Positions 8,841-18,084 are shown, numbered from the stretch's first letter. The stretch is 64,000 bases of DNA from Weeksella massiliensis (GCA_000751595.1 CCMH01000009.1:124001-188000); one strand, 5' to 3'. Numbers and translations: made by a program. Notes: generated by a model not told the origin, from the letters alone.

Positions 8841-9925
8841 TCCATTTCTTTTGCATTTCGATCGATGGGTGTTTCGGGTTCAGCGGTATGCGAAGAATGA
8901 ATCGCATAATTGCGCCATTTCTCAATTAAGCTTTGCATATCGTTTGGTAAGGCAGCTTCGAACTCCATAAATTCACCCGTCGTAGGATGTTCAAATCCCA
9001 AAGTTCTTGCATGCAGTGCTTGTCTTGGACAAAGTGCAAAGCAGTTCTCTACAAATTGTTTGTACTTGGTAAAAGTTGTTCCCTTTAGGATTTTATTTCC
9101 GCCATAGCGTTCATCATTAAAAAGAGGATGACCAATATGTTTAAAGTGTGCTCGAATCTGATGAGTTCGGCCTGTTTCTAATTGGCATTCGACCAAAGTA
9201 ACATAAGAGAAACGCTCTAAAACTCTATAATGTGTAACGGCATGTTTACCTTGAGATCCATCTTCGAAAACCGCCATTTGCATACGATCTTTGAGATGTC
9301 GCCCGATGTGTCCCGTGATAGTACCTTCATCTTCGGTTACATTTCCCCAAACCAACGCATTGTATTTTCGGGTAGTGGTATGATTTGCAAACTGCAAAGC
9401 CAAATGATTCATGGCTTGCTCGGTTTTGGCAATAACTAATAAACCACTTGTGTCTTTATCGATTCGATGGACTAAACCTGGACGCTCCATGTTTTCTGAC
9501 ATCGAAGGAAGATTATCGAAATGGAATTTCAGACCATTAACCAAGGTGTGTGTGTAATTTCCGTGACCAGGATGCACAACCATACCAGCAGGTTTATTAA
9601 TCACCACTACTTGATCATCTTCAAAAACTATGTTCAACGGAATATCCTCTGCTAAAATTTCATTTTCTCGCGGAGGGTTTTTCAACATGATTTGGATAAA
9701 ATCATCCGGTTTTACTTTATAATTTGATTTTACCGGCACACTGTTTACTAAAATATGACCATTCTCTGCGGCTTGTTGAATTTTACTACGCGTTGCGTTT
9801 TCTATCCGAACCATGAGAAATTTATCAATCCGTAAGAGTGATTGTCCTTTGTCTACTTTAATCGAAAAATGTTCGAATAATTCTTGTTCGTTGTCTTCGA
9901 GGAAATCCTCCTTTTCTTGCTGCAT
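8837..9925 (-). CDS. rluD: RluD-family 23S rRNA pseudouridine synthase
   Basis: 362 aa. An acidic N-terminal extension is followed by an S4 RNA-binding domain (LLRIDKFLMVRIENATRSKIQQAAENG) and the RsuA/RluA catalytic domain with the motif GLVHRIDKDTSGLLVIAKT, whose Asp is the catalytic nucleophile. VVINKPAGMVVHPG and LETGRTHQIRAHF are also standard. The ATG at 9925 is one nucleotide past the stop of the PASTA gene, so the two genes are probably translated together. The target (U1911/1915/1917 of 23S rRNA) is assumed from the RluD subgroup. Confidence 0.92.
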   Translation of the reverse strand: MQQEKEDFLEDNEQELFEHFSIKVDKGQSLLRIDKFLMVRIENATRSKIQQAAENGHILVNSVPVKSNYKVKPDDFIQIMLKNPPRENEILAEDIPLNIVFEDDQVVVINKPAGMVVHPGHGNYTHTLVNGLKFHFDNLPSMSENMERPGLVHRIDKDTSGLLVIAKTEQAMNHLALQFANHTTTRKYNALVWGNVTEDEGTITGHIGRHLKDRMQMAVFEDGSQGKHAVTHYRVLERFSYVTLVECQLETGRTHQIRAHFKHIGHPLFNDERYGGNKILKGTTFTKYKQFVENCFALCPRQALHARTLGFEHPTTGEFMEFEAALPNDMQSLIEKWRNYAIHSSHTAEPETPIDRNAKEMD

Positions 9926-9926
9926 T

Positions 9927-10883
9927 TTATTCAATTTCTATTCCTTCTGGTTTTTTAGGAGGTAAATGTTCTTGTGGTTTTGGTTGCGGAGCAGGCGTCG
10001 GTTCTACGGATGTTGTTCCTTGGCTTTGCTCAATATACTCGTTGATTTTGCTACCCGTAATTGTGTCTTCTTGAAAGTTTTTGAACTGTCGATCGAGCAT
10101 TTTAATTTCTGCCGAAATCTCTGCGCTTGTTTTGTTCGATAGCCAAATATCTACTGGCAAACCTTGGTCATAACGGTCACGCGAAAGGGGGAACTGATAA
10201 ACTACACGTGCGGCAATTGTATCATTTCCGCCACCTAGAAATCGAACTTGTCCCAACTCGAAAAAGTTTTCCTTGAGGATAGAACGCACCGATGTCAAAT
10301 CCAAACCAATCAAGTTTGGCATCATAACATTATGAACTAAACCACGACCAAGCACCAAGTCTATCTTTGCATAACGCGGTAAAATAGTACCAGGTTTTAT
10401 TTCTTTTCCTTTGTACAAAATACGTAAAACGGCATTTTTTGCCAAATCGGGCTCGTAGATAATATTTTCGATGATGATGTCTGATAAGTTAAGTTGCGTG
10501 AAGGCTAATCGTTTCGATTTTCCAATTAAATCGGGTAATTCTACCGGAGCATACGTTCTTGGATTTGATTTGATAAAAATTCTTCGTCCTTCTTTAACTT
10601 TAAAACCCTTGGCAGGATAATAATCTATCACCGCATACGGTTTCACTTTCGGATCGTATTTTATCGAATCTATTTCATAAGTCAAACCCAAATCTTCTAA
10701 AGCAGCCGTAGCTTGGTTAATATTCATTTTAGAGAGATCGGGAACTTCTATGGCTTCGCCGTGATTGGTATAGGAGGCCAACCAAATATTGAAAACAGTA
10801 TGGTATAATCCATATCCTAAACCAAAAATAATAATCAGGTTTAGCCAAAACTTCCAACTCAGGATAACGTTTAATAATTTCAT
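9927..10883 (-). CDS. Membrane-anchored protein with three PASTA domains
   Basis: 318 aa. A short cytoplasmic start (MKLLNVILSWKF) and one transmembrane helix (about 13-35) put the rest outside the inner membrane. Three PASTA repeats follow at about 44-108 (VPDLSKMNINQATAALEDLGL), 115-182 (LPDLIGKSKRLAFTQLNL) and 188-258 (MPNLIGLDLTSVRSILKENFF), then a Pro/Gln-rich tail. PASTA repeats bind peptidoglycan or its precursors, but here there is no kinase or transpeptidase domain. It is divergent from ddl and directly followed by rluD, a gene order commonly seen in Flavobacteriia. A role in cell-wall sensing is inference. Confidence 0.88.
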   Translation of the reverse strand: MKLLNVILSWKFWLNLIIIFGLGYGLYHTVFNIWLASYTNHGEAIEVPDLSKMNINQATAALEDLGLTYEIDSIKYDPKVKPYAVIDYYPAKGFKVKEGRRIFIKSNPRTYAPVELPDLIGKSKRLAFTQLNLSDIIIENIIYEPDLAKNAVLRILYKGKEIKPGTILPRYAKIDLVLGRGLVHNVMMPNLIGLDLTSVRSILKENFFELGQVRFLGGGNDTIAARVVYQFPLSRDRYDQGLPVDIWLSNKTSAEISAEIKMLDRQFKNFQEDTITGSKINEYIEQSQGTTSVEPTPAPQPKPQEHLPPKKPEGIEIE

Positions 10884-10951
10884 TTAAAAACTATAAATCA
10901 ATTTACAAATATAAAATAAAAATTAGGTCATCGTATATTAGACCAAAGTTT

Positions 10952-10959
10952 TATATTTG
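10952..10959 (+). promoter_or_regulatory. -7 box TATATTTG for ddl-coaD
   Basis: TAnnTTTG match 17 nt before the ddl ATG. Confidence 0.55.
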
Positions 10960-10976
10960 ATAAAATTTATTTTATC

Positions 10977-11966
10977 ATGTTGAAAGTTGCTGTTGTGGCA
11001 GGTGGATATTCTGATGAATCGGTGATTTCGCTGAAAAGTTGTGAGTTGATTTATCAAAATATCAATACCGAAAAATATGAACCAATCCGCGTAAGAGTCT
11101 TAACAGATGCGTGGTACGCAGAAATAGATGGAGAGAAATTTCCGATAAACAAAGCCGATTTTTCTTTCGAGAGAAATGGTACAAAAGAAAAATTCGATCT
11201 TGTATTTAATATCATCCACGGAACGCCCGGCGAAGATGGTTTTTTGCAAGCGTATTTTGATTTGATCGGTTTACCGTATAACGGTTGCGATTCTTATCAA
11301 TCTGCTCTTACGTTTAATAAAAAAGATTGCATTGCCGTTTTAAGTAAATATGGTATACCACACGCAAAATCGGTTTATTTGCATCAAGGTGAAAAAGTTG
11401 AGCCCAAAAAAATAGTAGAACAGGTTGGATTGCCATGTTTTGTGAAACCGAATAAATCGGGTTCGAGTTTAGGAATCTCGAAAGTTCATCGTGAAGAGGA
11501 TATTCCAAAAGCACTAGAATTGGCCTTTGCAGAAGATAAAGAAGTTTTGATAGAAGCATTTTTAGATGGAACAGAAGTTTCTGTCGGAGTGTTGAAATAC
11601 AAAGGAAAAACTACCGTTTTAGGAATTACAGAAATTGTTTCTGATAATGAGTTTTTCGATTATGAAGCCAAATACGAAGGGAAATCACAAGAAATTACTC
11701 CAGCAAGAATTTCTCCAGAAATTGAAGAAAATGTAAAGGCAATTGCCTCCAAAGTTTACGATTCTCTCAATATGAATGGTTTTTCTCGTGCAGAATATAT
11801 TATTGTCGATAATCAGCCTTACTTGTTGGAAATCAACACTTTGCCAGGAATGTCGCCTGCGAGTATCTTTCCGCAACAAGCCGCCTATGCCGGAATTTCA
11901 TTACAAGAACTGGTGCAAAACGAATTAGATTTTGCCCTAAATAGACCCAAGCCATGGAACGTATAG
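10977..11966 (+). CDS. ddl: D-alanine--D-alanine ligase
   Basis: 329 aa ATP-grasp enzyme that makes the D-Ala-D-Ala dipeptide for peptidoglycan. Landmarks: VAGGYSDESVISLKSCE at the N-terminus, FNIIHGTPGEDGFLQAYFDLIGLPYNG, LPCFVKPNKSGSSLGISKV (ATP site) and YLLEINTLPGMSPASIFPQQAA (metal ligands and C-terminal signature). Its last 13 nt overlap coaD. The PASTA protein on the other side of the promoter makes this a cell-wall neighbourhood. Confidence 0.96.
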   Translation: MLKVAVVAGGYSDESVISLKSCELIYQNINTEKYEPIRVRVLTDAWYAEIDGEKFPINKADFSFERNGTKEKFDLVFNIIHGTPGEDGFLQAYFDLIGLPYNGCDSYQSALTFNKKDCIAVLSKYGIPHAKSVYLHQGEKVEPKKIVEQVGLPCFVKPNKSGSSLGISKVHREEDIPKALELAFAEDKEVLIEAFLDGTEVSVGVLKYKGKTTVLGITEIVSDNEFFDYEAKYEGKSQEITPARISPEIEENVKAIASKVYDSLNMNGFSRAEYIIVDNQPYLLEINTLPGMSPASIFPQQAAYAGISLQELVQNELDFALNRPKPWNV

Positions 11967-12430
11967 CAGTTTTCCCAGGATCGTTTGATCCAATCACGAT
12001 TGGCCACATGGATATCATTCAGCGTGCAGTGCCACTTTTCGATAAAATTATTGTCGCAATCGGAACCAATTCAGCCAAAAAATATATGTTTTCGTTAGAG
12101 CAACGTCAAAAATTTATAGAAAAAGCTGTCGAACGTTTCGAGAATGTTACAGTGGAAACCTACGATGGATTGACCATAGATTTTTGTCTGAAAAATGATG
12201 CGCGGTATATTTTACGCGGTTTGAGAAATCCCGCTGATTTCGAGTTTGAGAAAGCTATTGCACACACCAATCGTGCAATTTCAAATTACGATGTCGAAAC
12301 AGTTTTCTTGCTCACTAGTTCGGGTAAAGCCTACATCAGTTCGAGTATCGTGAGAGATGTAATGGTGAATGGAGGCGAATACGAAAAATTAGTTCCGCCT
12401 TCGGTGAAGTATAAATTTCATGCTAAATAA
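11954..12430 (+). CDS. coaD: Pantetheine-phosphate adenylyltransferase
   Basis: 158 aa, the usual length. It catalyses the fourth step of coenzyme A synthesis. It has the nucleotidyltransferase motifs FPGSFDPITIGHMDI (T/HxGH) and ISSSIVRDVMVNGG, and DARYILRGLRNPADFEFE for substrate binding. It overlaps the end of ddl by 13 nt and so is translationally coupled to it. A strong terminator follows. Confidence 0.96.
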   Translation: MERIAVFPGSFDPITIGHMDIIQRAVPLFDKIIVAIGTNSAKKYMFSLEQRQKFIEKAVERFENVTVETYDGLTIDFCLKNDARYILRGLRNPADFEFEKAIAHTNRAISNYDVETVFLLTSSGKAYISSSIVRDVMVNGGEYEKLVPPSVKYKFHAK

Positions 12431-12455
12431 TCTTAGTAAAATAACCTCAAAAAAA

Positions 12456-12483
12456 AATAACCTTAGTTTTGGCTAAGGTTATT
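12456..12483. terminator. Bidirectional intrinsic terminator
   Basis: AATAACCTTAG pairs perfectly with CTAAGGTTATT around TTTTGG, with A/T runs on both sides. It lies between convergent coaD and the lipocalin gene. Confidence 0.88.
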
Positions 12484-12497
12484 TTTTTGTTGAATGA

Positions 12498-13049
12498 TTA
12501 ATTTTCAATCGGCACTTGAGAAGTCCATGTCAATTTAGAAATATCATATCCTAAATCGATTGCTTTGGCTAAGAATCTAGATTTTGTTTTATCCGATATT
12601 TCTTTTTCTCGAGAAATCAACCAAAGAAAATCATGGTTTTTCCCAGCAATCAAAGCGTTTTCGTATTTCTCATCGATATCAACAATATTATAAGGCGAAT
12701 AGAGAAAAGTATGGAAAGATACTTTTAGTTTCCCAGTTTGTTCGTCTTCGATTTTTAGTTTTCCTTCGATTTTTTTCCAGCGTTTTTTCTTTTTATCAAA
12801 ACCGCTATAAATCATTTTCAGGCTTCCGTCGTCTTCTTGGATATATTTTGCCAAACAATTCGTCATCAATGAGTTGTTTTCTATTCGAGCAATTTCATAC
12901 CAACGTCCCAAAAATTTGTTCATCTGAAAACGAGGAACCGTTCTGAAATTAATTTTTTTATTCTTATTTCTATTGTTCAATAAATAAACTCCTGTCCCTA
13001 CAGCTCCTAAAAGCAAAGTGCCAAAAGCAATTTTTTTATTTTTTTCCAT
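12498..13049 (-). CDS. Lipocalin (Blc/bacterial apolipoprotein D-like), membrane-anchored
   Basis: 183 aa. The lipocalin signature FLGRWYEIARIENNSLMTNCLAKY opens the barrel (about residue 46). YILxxxDYxYxxI-type strands (PYNIVDIDEKYENALIAGKNHDFLWLISREKEI) and a C-terminal helix follow, as in Blc. Unlike E. coli Blc there is no lipobox cysteine: the N-terminus is a single hydrophobic helix (IAFGTLLLGAVGTGVYLL), so anchoring is probably by an uncleaved helix. Binding of lysophospholipid or fatty acid is known for the family, not shown here. Confidence 0.88.
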   Translation of the reverse strand: MEKNKKIAFGTLLLGAVGTGVYLLNNRNKNKKINFRTVPRFQMNKFLGRWYEIARIENNSLMTNCLAKYIQEDDGSLKMIYSGFDKKKKRWKKIEGKLKIEDEQTGKLKVSFHTFLYSPYNIVDIDEKYENALIAGKNHDFLWLISREKEISDKTKSRFLAKAIDLGYDISKLTWTSQVPIEN

Positions 13050-13165
13050 GGTAATAATTCAATCTTTTTGTGTCGTAATTAATCAGAAAAAAATGTACCA
13101 TTTAGCGAAGAAATTTGCTAATGTTTTCTTAATCTTTTTCTGTTGCCTGTTTTCTTTCCTCAATC

Positions 13166-13182
13166 TTTTTGGTAGGATGAAA
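13166..13182. repeat. Recurrent word TTTGGTAGGATGAA with flanks
   Basis: It lies about 25 bp past the stop of the minus-strand gene at 13204-13590, in the orientation ATCCTACC relative to that transcript. Confidence 0.6.
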
Positions 13183-13203
13183 TACAGAACTATAAACGAG
13201 TTT

Positions 13204-13590
13204 TTAGTTTACTTCTTTGATGGATTCGATGTACGTGAAATCTTTGCAAATCTGATAAACAAATTCGTATTTACGCTGTAAGTCTGCATTTTCGTAATTT
13301 GCACGATAGATTCTGCACGGTTTTGCTTTTACTTCTTCGGTTCCGAAATTGGTGATTGTACTTCGATTGAAAAGTTGCTCTTTCACAAATGTTGTATCGA
13401 TTTTGTGCGTGGTGAAAAAACTTTTCACCTCAGGAGAATAATTAATCGGATAGAATTTTGCCTCATCCAGTGCGCGGGCATTCGGAAAATAAGAACATTG
13501 AAAAGTTCTTTTCCCAAAGAAAATAAAAACTACAATTATACCAAGACCTATTCCTATTAAATAATATTTTAGTCGTTGTGCAAAATTCAT
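13204..13590 (-). CDS. Small membrane-anchored protein, probably DUF4258 family
   Basis: 128 aa with one N-terminal transmembrane helix (YYLIGIGLGIIVVFIFF) followed by FGKRTFQCSYFPNARAL and a soluble, probably periplasmic domain with three cysteines. The CSYxPNxR motif and the position right after ald are what I recall for the DUF4258 proteins of Flavobacteriia. No function is known. The ATG overlaps the ald stop codon (ATGA), so it is translationally coupled. Confidence 0.65.
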   Translation of the reverse strand: MNFAQRLKYYLIGIGLGIIVVFIFFGKRTFQCSYFPNARALDEAKFYPINYSPEVKSFFTTHKIDTTFVKEQLFNRSTITNFGTEEVKAKPCRIYRANYENADLQRKYEFVYQICKDFTYIESIKEVN

Positions 13591-14786
13591 ATAATCAATA
13601 AATTAATGTCGTGAAAAGGAAGGTCGAAGCGTTCGCTTAAACTTTTTTTAACCAATCTTCCTTTGTAAATATATATTCCGTTTCGGATAGTTTTGTTGCG
13701 ATGAAGAAGTGTTTCTAATCCACCTTCGTTCGAAATCATCAAAATGTAAGGCAAGAAAAAATTACTCAATGCTTTGGTCGACGTGCGGGCAACACGCGAA
13801 GTAATATTGGATACACAATAATGAATGACATCGTGTTTGGTGAAAGTCGGACGGTCGTGAGTAGTAACTTCTGACGTTTCGAAACAACCGCCGTTATCGA
13901 TAGAAACATCGATAATTACAGCGCCCGATTTCATGCGTTCGACCATCAATTCACTGACAACGCAAGGCGTGCGAGTTTCACCATGCAAAGCACCGATGGC
14001 TAAATCGCAGCGCATGAGGGCCTTTCCTAATTCTTTTGGGTCGATAGTCGAAGTTGGCAACATTTGGCCAATATTTTTTTGTAATCGACGAAGGCGAGTG
14101 AGCGAATTGTCGAAAACTTTTACCGAAGCTCCAAGACCTAAAGCAGTTCGTGCTGCATTTTCTGCGACCGTTCCTGCACCTAAAATCACAACTTCGGTTG
14201 GTCGAACTCCTGTAATTCCACCCATAAGAATTCCGTTCCCGCCATGGGCAGACGACATCAATTCACTTCCTACCAAAATAGAAGTCGTCCCTGCAATTTC
14301 GCTCAGTAAGCGCATCACCGGAAGTTCGTCTTGCTCGTCTCGGATATATTCGAAACCAACTGCCGTTACTTTTTTCTTGGCTAAATTCTGAAAATAAGTT
14401 TGGTTGAGAAGGTTAGGTAAAACACTCGAAACTAAAAATGTATTGGGTTTTATCCAGCCTTGTTCTTCTTCGGTTAATGGACCAACTTTTAGGATGATTG
14501 GTTTCTCGAAAATCGCTTGCGTATCGTAGCAAATTTCTGCGCCAGCATCCGAATATTCTTGGTCCGTGAAATGTGCGCCTTCACCTGCTCCTGTTTCTAT
14601 GGTTACTTGATGTCCATTATTAACCAATACTTCTACCGCATCTGGCGTGAGGATGATTCGTTTTTCTTGGTTATTGTCTTCGCACGGAATGCCAATACTA
14701 AAGCGTTCTCTTTTGTTCGGAACTTCGAGTAACTCGGGTTGAGGAATTAATTCCTCTTTCGAAAAAGGGGTGAAAATCTCGTCCAT
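13587..14786 (-). CDS. ald: Alanine dehydrogenase
   Basis: 399 aa NAD-dependent enzyme for the reversible deamination of alanine to pyruvate, AlaDH/PNT family. The N-terminal catalytic domain includes RIILTPDAVEVLVNNGHQVTIETGAG and VSSVLPNLL; the NAD-binding fold begins at VVILGAGTVAENAARTALGLGASV, and VIIDVSIDNGGCFETS is also present. It is somewhat longer at the N-terminus than classical Ald, as in other Flavobacteriia. It overlaps tsaE by 1 nt and DUF4258 by 4 nt, so porX-tsaE-ald-DUF4258 reads as one transcript. Confidence 0.9.
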   Translation of the reverse strand: MDEIFTPFSKEELIPQPELLEVPNKRERFSIGIPCEDNNQEKRIILTPDAVEVLVNNGHQVTIETGAGEGAHFTDQEYSDAGAEICYDTQAIFEKPIILKVGPLTEEEQGWIKPNTFLVSSVLPNLLNQTYFQNLAKKKVTAVGFEYIRDEQDELPVMRLLSEIAGTTSILVGSELMSSAHGGNGILMGGITGVRPTEVVILGAGTVAENAARTALGLGASVKVFDNSLTRLRRLQKNIGQMLPTSTIDPKELGKALMRCDLAIGALHGETRTPCVVSELMVERMKSGAVIIDVSIDNGGCFETSEVTTHDRPTFTKHDVIHYCVSNITSRVARTSTKALSNFFLPYILMISNEGGLETLLHRNKTIRNGIYIYKGRLVKKSLSERFDLPFHDINLLII

Positions 14787-15199
14787 TATTTATCCACGGT
14801 TATTTGGCGACTTCCATCTTCTAAAACTTTTATGGTAATTGTCTGATGGTTGTCTGGTACAAAATTAGTGATTTTATTTGGCCATTCAATCAAACAAATG
14901 TCACCGCTCTCTAAATAATCTTCTAACCCAATATCCAAAGCTTCTTCTTCGTCCTCAATTCTATAGAAATCGAAATGAAAAATTTTCTTGTCATCTTGGG
15001 TTTGATATTCATTGACCAATGCAAAAGTCGGACTTGTTACATCATCATTACTGCCTAATTCTTTGACCAAAGTTTTGATGAAAGTTGTTTTTCCCGCGCC
15101 CATATCACCCTGAAAACAGATGATTTTTTGGTTCAATTCTTCGGCAATTAATTGGGCTACTTGTGGTAAATCTTTTAGGGTAGGTACGTGGTATGTCAT
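14786..15199 (-). CDS. tsaE: tRNA threonylcarbamoyladenosine biosynthesis ATPase TsaE
   Basis: 137 aa. Walker A GDMGAGKTTF (residues 31-40) and the family motifs SPTFALVNEY and FHFDFYRIEDEEEALDIGLEDYL place it as TsaE, which with TsaB and TsaD makes the t6A base at position 37 of ANN-decoding tRNAs. Overlaps: its stop shares one base with the start of ald, and its start shares one base with the end of porX. Confidence 0.96.
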   Translation of the reverse strand: MTYHVPTLKDLPQVAQLIAEELNQKIICFQGDMGAGKTTFIKTLVKELGSNDDVTSPTFALVNEYQTQDDKKIFHFDFYRIEDEEEALDIGLEDYLESGDICLIEWPNKITNFVPDNHQTITIKVLEDGSRQITVDK

Positions 15200-16752
15200 T
15201 ATTTTTTTGGCGTTAGAACAGCAATCGGGATAATCATTTCTTCTAGTGAAATTCCACCATGCTGATAGGTGTCTTTGTAATAATTTACAAAATGGTTATA
15301 ATTTTTCGGAAAGGTCAAAAATAAATTTTCCTTTGCAAAGATATACTTCGAACTTATATTTACCTTAGGTAAAAAGAATTTTTCGGGCTGATCGATCGCG
15401 AAAACATCTTTTGGGTCGTACTGTAATTGTCGGCCAAGTTTGTAGCGCAAATTCGTGCTCGATTCTTTGTCGCCAACCACTTTGGTCGGTTCTTTTACGT
15501 AAATCGTACCATGGTCGGTGGTTACAATAATTTTGATTCCTTCTGCGGCTGCTTTTTTTACGATTTCTAAAAGGTAAGAATTCTCGAACCAATGTTTGGT
15601 GATCGAACGATAAGTTTTGTCGTTTCTAATCATTTCGCTGACAATTTTATTGTCGGTTTTGGCGTGCGAAAGAATATCGATAAAATTATATACAATTACA
15701 TTGAGGTTGTTTTTTTTGTAATTATTAAAATCATCAGAAATTTTTCGTTCGAAATCCGAATTCAAAATCTTAAAATAATTCATACTCAAATCGCCTTTGC
15801 CCAAACGTTTGAGTTGATCGGCCAAAAATTCTTTTTCGTAACTATTTTTATTGCCTTCTTCATTGTCATTCAACCAATATTCTGGATATTTTTTTTGGAT
15901 ATCCAAAGGAGTTAAACCGGCAAAAAACGCATTTCTTGCATATTGCGTTGCAGACGGCAAAATAGACGAATACAAATCTTCTTGGGTAGAATTGTAGTAT
16001 CGATTGAATAGTGGTTCGATTACTTTCCACTGATCATATCGTAGATTATCGACCATAATAAGAAGCACTCTTTCTTTCGGGTCGAGGTGAGGTAGAACGA
16101 TTTCCTTGAAAACCTGATGCGATAAAATCGGTGCGTCGTCTGCATTGTGCAGCCAATCTTCGTAATTGCGTTCGATGAATTTAAAGAAAGTAGCATTGGC
16201 TTCTTCTTTCTGATTTTCGATGATTTGTATCAACGCTTGATCGCTAATATTTTCGAGTTCGAGCTCCCAATACACGATTTTTTTATAAATATCTTCCCAA
16301 TCCTCAAAACTTCTGGCATTCATGATGCTCATCGAAATATCTCGAAATTCTTGTTGATAATTGACGATGGTTTTTTCTGAGATGATTTTGTTGCTGTCTA
16401 AGATTTTCTTCAGACTCAATAATATTTGATTAGGATTTACTGGTTTGATGAGGTAATCGGCAATGTGCGAGCCAATTGCATCTTCCATAATATGTTCCTC
16501 TTCACTCTTTGTTACCATGATGACAGGCAATTGAGGGCGAATTTCTTTTATTTTTGGTAAAGCCTCTAAACCACTCAAACCCGGCATGTTTTCGTCAATA
16601 AGCACGGCATCGAAGTTTTCTTTTTCGATGACTTCCAAAGCATCAGTTGCATTATTGATCATGGTAGGTTCGTATCCTTTTTTTTCTAAAAAAAGTGCAT
16701 GAGGTTTTAATAAATCAATTTCATCATCAATCCATAATATTTTTATCGCCAT
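15199..16752 (-). CDS. porX: PorX: receiver-PglZ response regulator of type IX secretion
   Basis: 517 aa. N-terminal CheY-like receiver domain with the acidic pair Asp9-Asp10, phospho-acceptor Asp53 (LIDENMPG) and Lys in LIKPV. The C-terminal PglZ/alkaline-phosphatase-superfamily domain has metal-binding motifs (MVDNLRYDQW, TTDHGT, and a late His in QHGGISLEEMIIP). This fusion is PorX, which in Porphyromonas and Flavobacterium works with the kinase PorY and sigma factor SigP to control type IX secretion genes and has a zinc-dependent oligonucleotide phosphodiesterase activity. porY is not in the window. It is first in the porX-tsaE-ald-DUF4258 operon. Confidence 0.93.
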   Translation of the reverse strand: MAIKILWIDDEIDLLKPHALFLEKKGYEPTMINNATDALEVIEKENFDAVLIDENMPGLSGLEALPKIKEIRPQLPVIMVTKSEEEHIMEDAIGSHIADYLIKPVNPNQILLSLKKILDSNKIISEKTIVNYQQEFRDISMSIMNARSFEDWEDIYKKIVYWELELENISDQALIQIIENQKEEANATFFKFIERNYEDWLHNADDAPILSHQVFKEIVLPHLDPKERVLLIMVDNLRYDQWKVIEPLFNRYYNSTQEDLYSSILPSATQYARNAFFAGLTPLDIQKKYPEYWLNDNEEGNKNSYEKEFLADQLKRLGKGDLSMNYFKILNSDFERKISDDFNNYKKNNLNVIVYNFIDILSHAKTDNKIVSEMIRNDKTYRSITKHWFENSYLLEIVKKAAAEGIKIIVTTDHGTIYVKEPTKVVGDKESSTNLRYKLGRQLQYDPKDVFAIDQPEKFFLPKVNISSKYIFAKENLFLTFPKNYNHFVNYYKDTYQHGGISLEEMIIPIAVLTPKK

Positions 16753-16769
16753 AATTGTCTGTTTTTGTG

Positions 16770-16777
16770 TATTTTTG
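16770..16777 (+). promoter_or_regulatory. -7 box TATTTTTG for the HD-domain gene
   Basis: TAnnTTTG match 26 nt before the TTG start at 16804, in the narrow gap divergent from porX. Its presence argues against the longer reading frame that begins upstream of it. Confidence 0.5.
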
Positions 16778-16803
16778 TGTTTAAATTATTAAAATATATC
16801 CAT

Positions 16804-18024
16804 TTGGATTCTTCAAAAACGAATAAATTCAAAATAGTTAACGATCCGGTACACGGTTTTATTCGTCTACCGAACGATCTTATTTTTGATGTTATTCAAC
16901 ATCCTTATTTTCAAAGATTAAGACGAATTTCGCAAACCGGACTTACAGAAATGGTTTATCCCGGGGCGCGACATTCTCGCTTGCATCATGCATTAGGATG
17001 TCTATATCTGATGCAAAATGCGGTGGCAACCTTACGAGCAAAAAACGTTCCGATTTCTGCCGATGAAGAGACCGGCGTTTATCTTGCAATTCTGTTGCAC
17101 GATTTGGGGCACGGACCTTTTTCTCATTCGCTCGAGCATTCGATTATCGAAGATACACAACATGAAGAAATTTCTTTGGTCTTGATGCAGGAATTGAACC
17201 GTTTTTTTAACGGAAGTTTAACGACTGCAATCCAAATCTTCAAAGGGGAGTATCCTAAAAAATTCCTCAAACAATTGGTATCGAGTCAGCTCGATATTGA
17301 TCGTTTAGATTATCTCAAGCGCGATAGTTTCTATACAGGCGTGGTCGAAGGGAATATAAATCCGGATCGAATTATCTCGATGATGGCAGTGCAAGATAAC
17401 GAATTGGTGTACGAAGCGAAAGGGTTGTACAGTATCGAGAAATTTCTGATGGCTAGAATGTTTATGTATTGGCAAGTTTATATGCACAAAACTTCCTTCA
17501 CGGCCGAACAAGTTTTGATACAAACCCTACGAAGAGCCAAAGAATTGGTGAAGCGAGGCGAAAAACTTTTTGCTACTACTGCTTTGACTTATTTTTTGGA
17601 ACATCACGAAACTAATTTTGCTCAAAATCCTCAAGCGATAGCAATGTTTACGCAATTAGATGATAACGATGTGATGAGTTCTATAAAAGAATGGGTAAAT
17701 CATCCCGATGAAATATTACGCAGATTATGCGTTATGTTAGTAGATAGGAAGTTGCCCAAAGCGATGGTGATGAATCAACCGATGCAAAGTGCCTACCTAG
17801 AACGAGAGAAAAAAAGGATAGAAGAAAAGTTTGGTATAGAAGATGCGAGTTATCTGATGGGCTATAACACCTTAGAAGTGTTGCCGTATGATCCGTATAT
17901 CTCGCCAATAAAAATAATCGATAAAAACGGATCGATAAAAGAAATCACCCAAGTTGATCATCAATTGGTGAGTTTATATTTAAGTAGAGAAAGTAAAAGA
18001 TATCATTTCTATTCAGTAAGTTAA
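16804..18024 (+). CDS. HD-domain phosphohydrolase (dGTPase/SAMHD1-like)
   Basis: 406 aa. FKIVNDPVHGFIRLP, FQRLRRISQTGLTEMVYPGARHSRLHHALG and LLHDLGHGPFSHSLEH contain the His and Asp metal ligands of HD hydrolases. QLDIDRLDYLKRDSFYTGV supplies the last Asp. These are the marks of the SAMHD1/dGTPase-like branch, which removes triphosphate from dNTPs or hydrolyses related nucleotides; the actual substrate is not known. No ATG lies near the conserved start, and I chose a TTG at 16804 just past the promoter. lpxD follows after 74 nt with its own promoter. Confidence 0.88.
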   Translation: MDSSKTNKFKIVNDPVHGFIRLPNDLIFDVIQHPYFQRLRRISQTGLTEMVYPGARHSRLHHALGCLYLMQNAVATLRAKNVPISADEETGVYLAILLHDLGHGPFSHSLEHSIIEDTQHEEISLVLMQELNRFFNGSLTTAIQIFKGEYPKKFLKQLVSSQLDIDRLDYLKRDSFYTGVVEGNINPDRIISMMAVQDNELVYEAKGLYSIEKFLMARMFMYWQVYMHKTSFTAEQVLIQTLRRAKELVKRGEKLFATTALTYFLEHHETNFAQNPQAIAMFTQLDDNDVMSSIKEWVNHPDEILRRLCVMLVDRKLPKAMVMNQPMQSAYLEREKKRIEEKFGIEDASYLMGYNTLEVLPYDPYISPIKIIDKNGSIKEITQVDHQLVSLYLSRESKRYHFYSVS

Positions 18025-18084
18025 CAGATGAACAGGGAAATCTTATTTTGTCTAAAATCTTTTTTAGAATCTGAAATAAATTAA

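Noticed and set aside
13933-14391. 152-codon plus-strand open frame opposite ald
   Set aside because: Shadow of the alanine dehydrogenase gene, no domain or start signal.
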